The position numbers and the translations under genes were made by a program. DNA of 64,000 nucleotides from Bolinopsis microptera (lineage: Eukaryota; Ctenophora; Tentaculata; Lobata; Bolinopsidae). Location: positions 9,601,303 through 9,665,302 of the forward strand of contig NC_087075.1 of NCBI RefSeq assembly GCF_026151205.1. Reading direction: 5' to 3'. Below, piece after piece: positions 22,901-36,100 of the stretch. The notes under the pieces were generated by a model. It did not search any database and was not told where the DNA came from. It saw only the letters and a program-made list of their open reading frames with translations. The first letter of the stretch is position 1. The number at the start of each line of letters is the position of its first letter.

Positions 22901-25900
22901 CAAGGTTCTGTCTTGAACCATCAGCGCAAGCCATCTCCTTTGCCATTTTTGTACACGGTAGCCATATCTGACAGGTGTACGTAGCGACTGGTTTAACAAG
23001 GCTGTCTATAAGCTTGAGCATGGTTTTTGTTGTTAATGCTCGAGTGTCGACCATGCGTCTGATCGAGAAAAATGCTCTTAGTGCTTTTTTCCTCAGTTCG
23101 TTCATGGCACCTTTAAATGAACCGTTGAGACTGAATTGAATGCCTAGATAGCAGTAAGATTTGGCCGATGAGATGTCCAGGTTCCCTAGTTTGAACCCGT
23201 AGGAGCACTTCAGCAAACGAGAGCTCGAGTTGAATACCATGATTTTGGTTTTGTCGATGTTAATTGACAGTTCCCATTTACTTGCAAATTCGTGCAGGCA
23301 ATCAAGTTGTTTCTGCAGGCTTTTGGCGTCGAGTGCCAAAAGTATCAGGTCGTCTGCCCACAGAAGATGGCTGACCGGGAAGCCGTTCAGTTCTGGAATT
23401 GACAAGTCCTCAAGAGCTGCTAGTCTAATGGAGAGGTCATAAATGTATACCTTGAAGAGCTCCGGCGACATTGGATGTCCCTGTTCGGTACCAATGGTGA
23501 CATCGATGGTGTCCGACAGCTTCTTGCTCAGTTTGATACGGGTAACTGAGTTGCTGTACATGTTCTGGAGGCAAGAGAAGAAGCTTCCTCCGATACCAAG
23601 TCTACTGAGTTTGTACATGAGAGCCTCCCTGCAGACTGTGTCGAACGCCTTACGATAGTCCACGAAGCAAGCGAATATTTTCTTCTTCAGCTTCTTTGTA
23701 TACTTCTCGATGATCGTTGTAAGGGTCAGGATATGGTCAGAGCACTGGGCACCAGCTCTGAATCCGAGTTGGTGAGGGAAGTCGGGACAGACGACTTTAC
23801 GGAATTCGATCAGCCTATCAAGGAGGAGGGATGCAAAGAGTTTTCCAAGGCAACTTCCGACTGTGATTGCTCTATAGTTATCGGGGTTCTGCTTGTCCCC
23901 CTTTTTGTGTAGGGGGGTAGTTATTGAGCAGTTCCAGGGGTAGATTCCTTGCGTTAGGCAACCATTGAATAGTTTCAGAAGGACTTTTTGGAAACCGAGT
24001 TTGGAGCTCTTGAGCATCTCGTTGGAGATAAGATCACATGAAACGCTTTTGTTATTCTGGAGCTTATTGGTGACTTTCTCCAGTTCTTGGATAGTAAACT
24101 CTGTGTTGAGTTTTTCAAGTTCGACTGATGGCTCGAGGTGGTACTCGGTTCCCTGTTCACCAGCTTCGTTGGTCGAAGTGTTCGTTTGTAGTCCACCGTG
24201 CGAGGGGTCCTTGCACTTCTGATTGTATAGGTCGTTGAAGAACTTGTGAAATGCGATCAGGTCATATATGTCGAATGTATCGGGGTCCTTGCAAGCGGAC
24301 GAGAGGTCTTTTAAAGCAGCCCAGTTGATGTTGTTGCTGAGGTTGATTTTCTCGTTAAGTTTGTAAAGGTAAGCTCCCTTTCTAGCTCGTGTTTGTGCCC
24401 TGTATTCTTTCTTACGGAGGTAAAATCTTGCTCGGTTGGATTCCACGAGCATAGGATCGATGTGGGTGTTATTCTTGGCTCTTTCGTCTCTACAGACTAA
24501 TCGTTTAGCATGCCTACAACTCCAATCAAACCATTTGTTTTTGTTAGTACTGGGCTTTCCACTTTTCTGGGTGGTAACTTGACTTGCCAGGTTAGTAAAG
24601 GTGGCAATCACAATTTCATTGAAACTGCGAATGTCGTCAGGGGAGGAAATATCAGTTTGAAGAAGAGAATCAACTTTTTCTTTGAATTGAGCGGTGTTCT
24701 GGGCTGACTTGAATTTTTCTGTGGTACCAAGTCCAGAGCAGGCATCTTTGGTCCACTTGAATGGCTTCGGGATCGATGCGAATTTGAGCTCCATTTCGTT
24801 CGAGATGTCGCCAGCCATCACAATGTTCCTTATGTTAGTGGTTAAAGTGGTGGATATTGGTCTGTGGTCAGAATAAGGGGTGAGGTCACCAACTTTGAAG
24901 AACCTTGCCCGATGAAGGAGGCTGTGGGACACGCAAATGTAGTCGACCGTACTTACTCCATTTCTTTGAATGCAAGTTGGACTGCCAAATATGTCCCCAA
25001 TTGTCCTTCCGTTTAGGATTATCATTCCAGTTGTCTGGAGTAGCTCAATGAAGGGTTTGCCGTTGGAGTTGAGAATCCGATCTTGGTTGTTTCTAGAGGC
25101 TACCTCAGTAGGAGATATAGAATGCTGGGGAGGATCGAGTTCAACTTGAAGGTCCCTAGACTCGCATGGTATAAGGAAGTCGTTCAATGTGCCGGTCCGC
25201 GCGTTCATGTCACCAAGTATGGCAGCATCTTCGGAGTCGGGGATATTTGATAGACACTCTTCTAAGTGCTCACAAGTGGTTGTATATTGTTCCATTTTGG
25301 AACGCATTCGTTTCTTGTATGAGCCATGAGCTGGCGAGTCGTACACATTGATAAGATTCAGATCTTTGTCAAGGTTGAAGTATTTGGCTTTAAGCTTTAC
25401 GATGAGTATGTCGTCGCATTTGGAAAAATGAACTCTGACTACTCCTGCAGCCAAGTGCTTCCGGATCGCTGTGCACACGCCACCTGAGTTGCTATCCGAT
25501 CTGTTGGCGTTGAAGCATTTGAATTCCCGCATAGAAACCTGTCCTTTAGTTTCTTGTAGGCAGACGATATCGTGGCCAGCTATGAGCTTCTGGACCTCGT
25601 CAATTTCGAATTTGACACCCTCAAATTTGTCACGCTGGTGGTTGATGTTCCAGCTCATGAGTTTGAGTGAGTGTCTCATCTTAGGGGGGCTATTCATCTC
25701 TAAACCTGTTCGTGCTGCGTCTGGATCTGTCCTTTGGTTGGTAGCTTACTCGAGGTAAGCGCATTGTTTTCCTCATTCCTTCACGGAGGCGCACCCACAG
25801 CATTTTTTTACCTCGTTCTCTCAGCTTGAACCCTTCGTTACTTGTGTAAAAGTTTTGGTCACCGATGCTGTCATTTTGGAAGGTAAAGATCCTATCTTTT

Positions 25901-28900
25901 GCAACCGGCTTGTGTTTGTGGAGCCAGCTCACATAGTCTTCAACATCTTTGTTGACGATGCTGATTCTCTCATTGAGGGCTTTATCGTTGCTCGATGGAA
26001 TCAGTCCTGAGAAGCATATTTGGGCTTTGGTTGTGTTCATCCGGTGCTCGGAGAACTCCTCAACGATACTCACGAGACCAGATTTCTTTTTGAGAAGGTC
26101 ATTTATCCCCGTGTGAACATATATGCATTCGGGCTTGAGTCGTTTGATGGTGCTGTTCAATAGCTTTGTTTTTTTAGTCGTATCCTCATAGCTGTCAAAC
26201 TTGAGGCAGTGTACATTGAATTGACTATTGAACAGTTTAGGGTTGAAGTGATCAAAGTTACTATCGTGGATCAGAAGAACAGTGTGCTGTCTGTAACTTT
26301 CCCTTATTCGACTGGAAGATTTGTTTCTACTCTCCTTGGCTTCACGACTCGGTTGATTAGGTTGTGCCTCGGATGCGGTGGTCTCTGAATGTTTTGACTC
26401 ACTGCGGTTGTCCTGTCTGGTTGCTGGTACAGGTACATTCTCTTTGTGGTTTTTGCTGTTCTTCTTGTTCGATGTAGTGAACGTCTCGGAGCCTCCATTC
26501 TCAACGATCTTGGACCACAGGATACCCTGTTCGCTTTCCCTGTTCGTATCATCGACAGAGGCCGGTGTGTCACGCCGGGCGGGCTTGTGGTTCGCCGGAG
26601 GCTGTGGTGAACTGGTGAGGGCCTGCGTCAGACTCTCATGGTTTACTTCAAGTGCCTCGATTCGGGTCCTATTTGAGGAACTTACAGTTTCAAATGACTG
26701 AAAGGCTAGATTGAGCTCACCCTTTAGCTCTTCAGCTGTGGCTTGTGACTGGTTCTTAGCAGTGTTTGCCACACTCTTGACTGCTTTCTTCAGATTGTCT
26801 TGGCCTAGCTCAAGTGTTTCAAACTGCCTTCTATTAGCGATATTCGTTGCTTCCAACTTGTTGAAGCAGTTAGCAAGCTCAGCTCTTAAGTCTGGAGAGG
26901 ACTGAGTCCTCGTGTTGGCCACTAGGTTCAGAGTATTGTTCTGTTCATCTACTGCCTCTCTAAGTAGGTTGAGGTCAGCTCTTAGTTGGTTCACTTTGTC
27001 TTCAATCGGACTGAGCTTTTTCGCGACTAAGACTTCCAGCTTTTTGTCTGAGGCAGTAGGTGACGAGATGATCAGGTCAGAGATTGCCTTTTGTTGCAGC
27101 ATCTCTTCTTTAAGCGTAATAATACTGTCTTGTAGCACTGTCACCGCCGCCTTTAACTCAGAGCATTGACTGCATTCGGTACTTATTAGGTGACCCTTGA
27201 GGGGCATATCGCCCGCAGTTTCCATGTCGTCGTTAATTTCAGTGGTTGGCCCGTTAGCGGATAATAGGCTCCCGGTATCAGGTGCGACTAAAGAATTCTG
27301 ATGAGGACCAAGGGGGACGCGAGGGGAGGTGTTGTTGCTACCCTTTTTTCCTTTTTCTTTCTGTGCGACTTTCCCTTTTTTTCTTCTTCGCACTTCTAGT
27401 GCAAGATTGATCCTTGGGAGTACCAAATTGAAATTTGGTATCAGTGTTACCAGACAGAGGTCCATCAGGGGTTACGTAGTCGCCCGAATCGTGTGGGCTC
27501 GGTTGGTCACGGAGAGACGGTGTGTTGTGCAACTGTAAGATGTTGCGGGTTGAATTACTCTGATCATCCTCACCTGGATTTTCGAAAACTAGTTTAATCG
27601 CGTTACTGTTGCCACTACACTGATTACTACAAAACGAGATCAGAGCCTTTTTTCTTTCTTGGGCTGAAAGGCTCAAGGGAAGATAATTGGCAAGGAGTTC
27701 CATTCTGATCACTGTTTCTTCGAGTTTATTGATGAGATGAGTGAGTAATTTCACCGTGTTCTTGCTTCCTGTAGACTCACAATTTTCGAGTAGGTCACAG
27801 AGTTTCTTTTTGTTGAGAGAGACATTGTTGCTACCCTTGAGTCCGAGAGATGTCATCAAAGTGGACAGTGAAGACTTCTTGTTAGAATTGGCTGCTCTCT
27901 TCAGGAGATCAAGGGTGATGTATTTCAGAGTGATTGAGGAGCCCTTGTCGAGACTGGGATCAGTGTGGTCCACTTCTTCATCGGCGAAGGACTCATTGTG
28001 GCTGGTGTCGTCCGGGGTTGCTTTAGTTGTCTGTTTCTGCGTATCTTCGCTTTTCTGACTGCAGCTTGATATTCTTAGGGGCAGTGATTCGGCAGCAGTA
28101 TTGTCTATCTCGTGTAGCGGAATCACCGGTTGGTCGAGTTGCACATCCAACGGCTTCATATCTGGCGATTCAGATAGCGGTGACTTGAGCTTGGTGGTGC
28201 TAGGCTCGGCAGTGGTGACTTCCTTCGTAGCAAGGTAGTCCTCCTCTATCCCCAGGGATTCAACCTTCGCTAGTGATATTTCTACTTTCGTTGTAGCAAT
28301 ATCCTCGATTGAGGCTGGTGCAGCTGGGTTGCTGTGCTGCATGATCTGAATCGGTAATTCGGCTGAGGTCTGCATGTCGACATTCTTTTCGATGAAGGGC
28401 ACTATCAGGACTTGCTCGTCCTTGCGACTGAGGGAGTTCATCTCGGGGGAAAAGAACAAGTGTAGATTTTGACTCGCCTCGGGGAACACAGTGATTAAAC
28501 TGTAGTTACCGAGGCTGACATCACATACTTCAGTGACCTCGACAGCTGGGTTGAACCTCAGTGGGGTGACGCTGAGGTCTCTTGGTTTACCGATGTGTAG
28601 GATAACGAAGGGAAGGTTATCATTCTTGTGTCTGTTCTTAAGTGGTATTCTAGAGGTTCTGTCGAATGAGTAGATTAGTTGAAGGCCATTGAACATTACC
28701 TCTTGCTTTGTGATGGCCCTGACATGATGGTTGATGCTTACCAACAAGTTTTCCATAGAGCCACCGTTCTCGGCTACTGCAGTGAGAGGGGAACTTGTGG
28801 TTGTTGGTGACTGGGAAATTTTATTGTCATTGGTAAGCTTGTTGATGACATCGGGGCACCAGAATAGTTCAGTGGAGACAGCTTTGGCATGACCGGGTGA

Positions 28901-30099
28901 GACATATGGTGATGCTTTGCGGAGGGTAGCTTTTATTTCGGCTTGCAGAGATTCCCGAGAGATTTCAGGTCCTCTGCCCAGAAATGAACAGTTACTTAGT
29001 TCAAAGAGATTTCCATCACATTCGTGAGGGCCAAGATCCCTGATCAGATACCGCTTGTACTGAAGACACCCGACATTGGCGTGTTTTGCTGAAATAGACG
29101 TGGCATCACCTTCGGACACGTGACGGGTTCTATCTGAAGTGACAACTAACTGTCCAGCCTTCGGTGTCACTTCTGTGATCATATTTGTGAAGGAATGCCG
29201 CCTGTGCCGTTCCTGGATAATCTGGCGTGGGGAGAGTGACGGCGTGTGTAGAAAATTTTTCAGTGTTTGCTTTACGTTCCTCGATCTGATGCGTGGCACT
29301 GGAGTGATTTCGGGGTCACCATGTCCAGTGTAGAAAGCATCTTTATAAGGTTCAGAGACCATTGGAGTCGAGGGAGTACCAGGGTCTTTCTTCGTGGTAC
29401 TGTTGTCCTCCTCCAATGTGTGAATTAGTATAACTGGTATACTAGGACTAGGAGAAACTGCTGTCGGAGGGGCGTAATCGGCAATTGGCGAAGGAAATGA
29501 TTGATGATCGGGCTCTTGATAGGACAGTGAATGAGTTTCACTGTTTTCGACAATCGTGTCATTATTGGTTCCAGCAATCCAACTTTTAGCATATCCCAAG
29601 ATTTTGAAGAATGATGTTTCAGACATCATGCTAGTGACAGGTTAAACCGGAAGTGAATTAGAGATGTAGTTGACTAGTTTCTTTGTCTTGATACTGATCC
29701 TTACTTTTGAGTCTTTTAGTCGGCACGTGCCTTCCCATATAAACTCAATAATCAGTACAGACATAAGACAACAGACGAATTAAATACAAATATCATAAAA
29801 TCACTATACATAAATTATCGACAATAATCATTACATATCCACATTCTTGAAATATTGAAATCCACTTCCTACAAGATCGGCTTTCTTCTTTTTTAAACTG
29901 CCAATCCTAACTCTAAAAGGCACCTGCATCGTTAGTTCGTGTATCATTGTTAGTTGGTGTAGGTGTATAACAACCACGTGCACTGTGCAGGATTGTTTAC
30001 TTAAGCTTGCAAGTCAATTGTTTATGTTGAGGTGGGTGTTTAGACAGTGGCAACTTCAGGTGCTGTTAACTGATGAGCCAAGTGGTCCGAGTGTTATGT

Positions 30100-30151
<52 letters not shown>

Positions 30152-33100
30152 GTAGTTTCTCAGGTTTATTTGTCAGATAGTCTGCTTGTGGATTTAATTC
30201 GTCTGATTGTTGGGGCCGGGATGATTGCTCCTTCATTTCTATTAAGCTATCATGGGTTGGCCCCTGGAATTCCTAACACAGAAAGCCTCTCCCCGTTTAT
30301 TGAGTCTGTAGTCTGTACAGTGTACATTTCATTTTTGAAATGATTGTTTCACTTTAATTTCACCTTAATCATTAAATTATTAACATGGAACTCAATAGTA
30401 GGTATTGGGTAGGATGCTCTCGCAGTACTTAAGATAATTGAGATATCTATATAAATCATAATCTTTTAGCCGTGAGGATTGTGCTTATTATCAAAGTTTA
30501 GGGTTACTATTAAGCTTTATTTTGCCTCCTCCTCCTTGTACCATTCAATGAGGGTAATTTCTTTAGATTGACAATGTGGGCTTTTGTTACCACAAGTTTG
30601 GTACTGTACATGTTAAATACCTTGTTTTGATTCTCTTTTTACTTGTCATTGGTATTGTTATTTCAGTTTATCTTTCAATGGAACCCTGTACAGTAATCCT
30701 AGACCATCCGTATAACTGAAATCCTATAACAACCCTACCATTCCGATCAATTATCATAACATTAACAAGAAACCTGACTCTCCAAGCTATATGGCCTGGC
30801 TGGTCATCTGCAATATAATGTGGACATAAAATCTACTAGATTCGGGGTCCTTGTCTATGTACAGGCAACAACAAGTAACAACAGCCTTAAACAGTCATTT
30901 TCTGACTCAACGTCCACATTGAACGATGTCTGTGATGAAAACATTGCTGGTAGTATATTCTGAATTATCATGTGTCATACTAAATGTAACCAGTATACCC
31001 GCTATTTTTACAAGTTTCAGAGCTGCCGTCTATAACTGTTTTATTCCGAAAAGTCTCAGTTTTGTAACTGTCATGGTACTATATATCATATCATATACTG
31101 ATAATTAGATAACGGATATATCCTGACATAATGATATCTTAATTACATAACTGCACACCGTTAACAGTTAAAGTATGGAACCGTTACTTTAGTCTGGGAG
31201 AGCATGCGTTTGGAAAAGCTTTAGAGCTGGTTACGGGTGTAATTTTCACGCAAGCGTTGCTTACAAAGAGGGTTTGGGGTAAACTCTTAAATGTAAACGA
31301 ACCCTTATTTAAGTTATTGGTCTGGTGAACCACCCGTACTTTTGAAAGTTTTAGAATACCTTACAAGACATATTTATAACGTACGAAATGTGGCGGTTTT
31401 CCGAAAATTTCGCCATATTTTCGGACCGCCAAAATTTTGGTCGTCGTAATAGAATCCGTCGCATTATCTTTTAGCTTATTTCAATGACTGTGCCTTCACT
31501 GCTTTATTTTGTTTCTAAAAAGTAATATCAAGTAAAATAAATAAATAAATTCTGGCATCTTGGGACAAATTATTACCACACCAATGACGAATTGAATGTC
31601 AAGCAATACAGTTTAAATTTGCATTAAAATACATGTATGTGCTAACATGAAAGTCTTACAGTCTTAATACAGACTAAGTTTGAACATGATTTTACCGAAT
31701 TTCAGAAATTTCCTTACTGCTTACTGTCACAAAAAATGTTGAAAAATACCCTTATTTTCTGTGACGTCCGAAATTTGACGGTTTTTGTTCAATTTCGCCA
31801 TATTTTCGGACCGCCAAAATTTCGGTCGTCGCAAATTAGGCCGCCATAAATATGTCTTGTAAGGTAATCTTTGTTGGTTTTATTCGTAATTCTGTAATTC
31901 AAATTGTTTCGGCCGTTGGGTATGCGCGCCGTACACTTTGTTTATCTCTTGTTGCTTACGAATATGATTGATGATACAGTTATACTTAAGTTCGTGTACA
32001 CTTCCGTTAGGCATGTCAACAATTAGCGTCATTCTAATATACACATGTTCTACTCTATACAAGTTAACATAAAAAACAAAAGGTGACGCGTTTTTCTCAT
32101 AACTAGGCGGACCAAGTGAACTATTGTCTTTCAGTTTTCCTTTTGTCTGCTAAATGGGGTTTGCTTGGCTCTTGTTCCCCCGCAATTTAACACTTCATAC
32201 TAAAGTTAGTCCCTCTTTTACTTGTTTTGTTACCATGGTGATGCCAGGTATGATCGGCCCTATATCTTCTTTTTGTGTCATAGTTGAGCAGATCTAGTTT
32301 CTTCGTTTAGGAGTTTTATCCTCGCCTAGCTTTAGTAAATAAACGTTTCCTAACTGGATTATCCTGAAATAAATGTAATTTGAGCTGAGGTAAGAGTTCG
32401 ATCATCTTTAATGTTGAATTTATGTATTTCGTGTGGTTCGGAATTAAAACTTCTCTTCCTCTTGATCGGTTACGTATTTTTGCGTTATTTGAGGTATTAG
32501 ATCACACAAAACTGTCAAGTTTCGGAAATTGTTATAATTTCTCGTCTTTATAATTTCTTCCAATTCCACATGCAAGTCTTCAACTTTTAGCAAGCATGCT
32601 CCTTTATAAACTCTTCCAAGCATGCTCCTGCTCGTACGATTTGTTGTCTACAGTTTAGTTGCAGCCAGCATCCTCAGTTATACTTTAGTGTTTATTTCAA
32701 ACTTCAGTTCGTTTTTTCTCAAAAATAAGATCAATTTTCTTTAAATACCAATAGAATTTTCATGAAATTAATGACCTGTAATAAAGGAACTGTCATATCA
32801 AGGAACTGTCATATCAGCCTCTATTGGCCCTGTATCGTCATAGTTACTAAAATTCTACGATGAGCCGACAATGGCGTTTCTCGTGTCGCTAATATAAATA
32901 TATTGCGTGGCTAAAATAAAATTATGGATTTAGAGTGATGCACATTATGATCTCCTGCATGACTTCAACCACTTTTTGTCGTATGATTCAGACCCTCCCA
33001 CCTTGTTCATAGTCCTATTATCTCAGGAGTCAAACTGTTGGATATTCCGTTTCATATTTGTTTTTAATCGCATCTTGTTCTTGTGAGCATTTTATCCTTT

Positions 33101-36100
33101 TATCAGTCAAAAAACTTACAATTTAAACTCATCAACCTACCGTCCACTAAACTTTTCGCCGCGCCTTTTATTTGTAAGTTTCTATACAACAATGATCAAA
33201 ACTTTCACTGTTTTCTGAGCAATAAAATGGAACATTGAGCAGCAGTTACTCCCATATCGCGACGTCTCTGATAACAATAAACCAATCACATGATCAGTGA
33301 TGTAGTCAGGTATGATTGGCCGATTTGAGACACGTGACTAAGCTAAGTTTCACTCTATCCGCTCTGTTGTTACTCAATTTGAGAATTTGAGCAGCGATCC
33401 TATGTCATGTTGTACAGAGCCTAAATGAAGTTTTTACACAATTTGTTGAGTGAGTCGAAATTTAAGAATTGAAGTACAATGTCTGTTCAATAATCGACGG
33501 AGTTATCTTTTTCTTATACTAAATTTTCTTACTTTTGTCGCTGTTTAGTTAGCATTATTTGTGAGATGAGCTCATTTCTCAACAGTAATCTGTGGGTTTA
33601 ATTCAAAAGTCTGCTTTTGCTTTATGTGAATCAATTGTTTAACCATTCCGACATCAGTTAAATTACTTTGAAGTTTTAAAAAGTATTCATATTACTGAGG
33701 TTATGCATGACATAATTTACTGTGCAACGTATAAAAATAAAGCTGCAGACCCGATGGGCGCGCTGCAGAATCAGTGGCCTTTCCAGTCAATGGAGAATTT
33801 GCCAAACCTAGAGAACAGTCTTCCACGTTGTATAAGTTTCATTATCCGTTACCAACCGTTTTATTTTACCAACAGTCGTGTTTTTCAATGGTCATCTCTA
33901 CTAAACTATAGTCACATGCTTGATTGAGAGATATTATTTTAGAGTTGTTAAACTTCAAACCTGTATTTTGCTTGAGATTATCTTTCGGTTTTAGTTTCCA
34001 TTAAAACATTGGACTACCGTCAGCACGACATATGCTTAAATTAATGCCCCATTGAGCGTAAACTTAACTTAATATTTTCCTTTATATAGCACTATTGACA
34101 AGCATACTTAATAATCTTTCAATTATATTGAATAATTTAATATGTAAATTTTAACAACCTATTAATATTGACATTCTCCGTTTTCACAGTTTGGTCCGTC
34201 CAAATTTGCAATTTTCTTGTTTCCCTTTAGTAATACCTTTTCTGAGATTGTTTATTTGTGCTCTGTTGCTATTATATAGTTATATTTTAATTACTAACTT
34301 TATTAATGATTTTATCTAAAAAACAGATATCATTTCATTTCTGAGAACTTATTTATTAACAAATTTCCATTTAATACCATACAAGATAGATTAAAAGTAT
34401 TACTTGTACTCGAAAGAATTTAGAATGCATACAATTCTCAATAATTCAATAATATCAGTGACCAAGAATTGGCAAGCATTAGTTCACAATATTGTAGCTG
34501 TGTGGCTCGTATCGTGCACTGCCTCACATTAGCTATAAAGAGGAAAGACACAGAAGAATATTTTTTTTGCTTTGTGGTGGTGGTTCTTTACGTTTCCAGT
34601 TAAATTAATACTGTGGTAGACAAACAATGAAGATGGACGTCACAAAATGAAGTTCAGTTTTTAAATTTTGAATCTTTTAAAACTTTTTTTGTTAAATGCT
34701 TTAAACCTTACCGTCGCGCTGTTATCAGAGCTTTTATTGTTTTTTCATCTGCACATTGTTGTACTTTACTCACCGTGCGAGGTGTTATATAGGTTAATGA
34801 TATTTTAGTTATCAAGTCGTTTACTCTTCAGTAGGCTACATCGTTGACACTTAAAAGTTAAATGATGTTCGTTATTCTTATTTAGTTGCACTATTTTACC
34901 CAAGACTATAAACTTGGTTCTGTTGTGTTATAATTTTTTAACGTCACGTTAAAATTTACTGAAAGTCATTCTAAAGTTTGTTGCCGAAGTGTCCAGCTAA
35001 CACGACGAGTAATAATTATTCATTATTATTTTGAAGAGGATGGTAAGGAACATACAGTATGGCTTCTGTAAAGAAGATAAAGGAATTTGTTACGAGTATT
35101 GGTATCCTTTTGAACCGATAAAAACGAGATGATACGTTGATGATGTATCCTTTTGAAGCTACAAAGCGTAAATGGAGCTTAAATCGCATTTGATTTTGCT
35201 CCTTATCGTATCTACAATTATTAAACTATTAAATAAAGCTCATAACATACTATGAATAAGATATAGAATATTATTATTTATACTATGATTACCTTCATCG
35301 AACACCCACCAACATCACCCAAACTTTAACAGATCTCCAAGGTAAAGTCAGCTTTTCTATTTACATTTCCTTTTTACATTGTATTATGTATTGAAATTAC
35401 AATCACCTGTCTCAGAAAATGTATAGTATTGTATAGTTCATAGTTGGGATCTAACGATACCCTACAACAAGATTTTCAGCTCCAAATACATGCCAAACAT
35501 TTCCTGAGATGAGGTTGAGATGACAATACTTGAGTAAAGTAAAAACAATTAATTGATTTGTATCCCCAGACCAATGCACGGCAGCCAGTAAAGGAATATT
35601 TCTAAGCGAAGGGAAGGGACTCAACATCACTTTTACACTTCCGGACTCAAATCTTGTCAACATCACCAAGTAAGATTATTCATCATAATTTAGGTATACA
35701 TATCAAACACCTCATCTAATATAAATTCGAATTCTAATTCAGAACGAAGGTTCAAAGTATATTCATTTGAGAAATTATAATTCCAATTACAACCAGTCTC
35801 TATAATAATTTCCAGGGATGGTGTCCTGGTTGAAGGAGATCTGTTCACAGGAGTAAACAACGTATACTCCTTCATCAAGACCTCAGTAGAAGCTGGAGAT
35901 GCTGGAGTCTATAAGATGAACCATGAGACTATTAAAGAACCTGCTAGTTGCTTCTCTGTTCTCATTGTGGCTGGTTAGTTTAATCAGGGTTCAAGAATAT
36001 CAGAATATGCTGTAATTGTAATTTGTCTTCCCATTTAGATTAATAATTTCATGATAGCCAACTCGGTTAGATTTGCAAAGTTTGGCTTTCAAGGCAAATA

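Larger units (their letters stand above)
21621..29650 (-). mobile_element. Non-LTR retrotransposon (CR1/L2-like), apparently intact, three ORFs
   Basis: Transcribed leftward. In order: a 763-codon ORF (29629-27338), a 591-codon ORF with an SGNH-like domain (27465-25690), then a 1224-codon endonuclease/reverse transcriptase ORF (25697-22023). A short 3' region ends in three tandem GTTTAATTCC-type decamers (21621-21653), the kind of short-repeat tail found on CR1/L2-group LINEs in place of poly-A. All three frames are open, so the insertion is young. The 5' boundary beyond 29650 is not visible. It sits in receptor intron 5. Confidence 0.88.

Noticed and set aside
23230-24876. Plus-strand frames opposite the LINE ORF2
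   Set aside because: Antisense shadows of a clearly coding frame; no motifs of their own.
27338-29629. AlkB-like dioxygenase domain in the LINE upstream ORF
   Set aside because: A SLGNYSLITVF stretch recalled the family, but the His-x-Asp and distal His/Arg motifs are not found.
33703-33927. 74-codon frame as an exon in receptor intron 5
   Set aside because: Ends and phases do not match the receptor, and there is no domain similarity.
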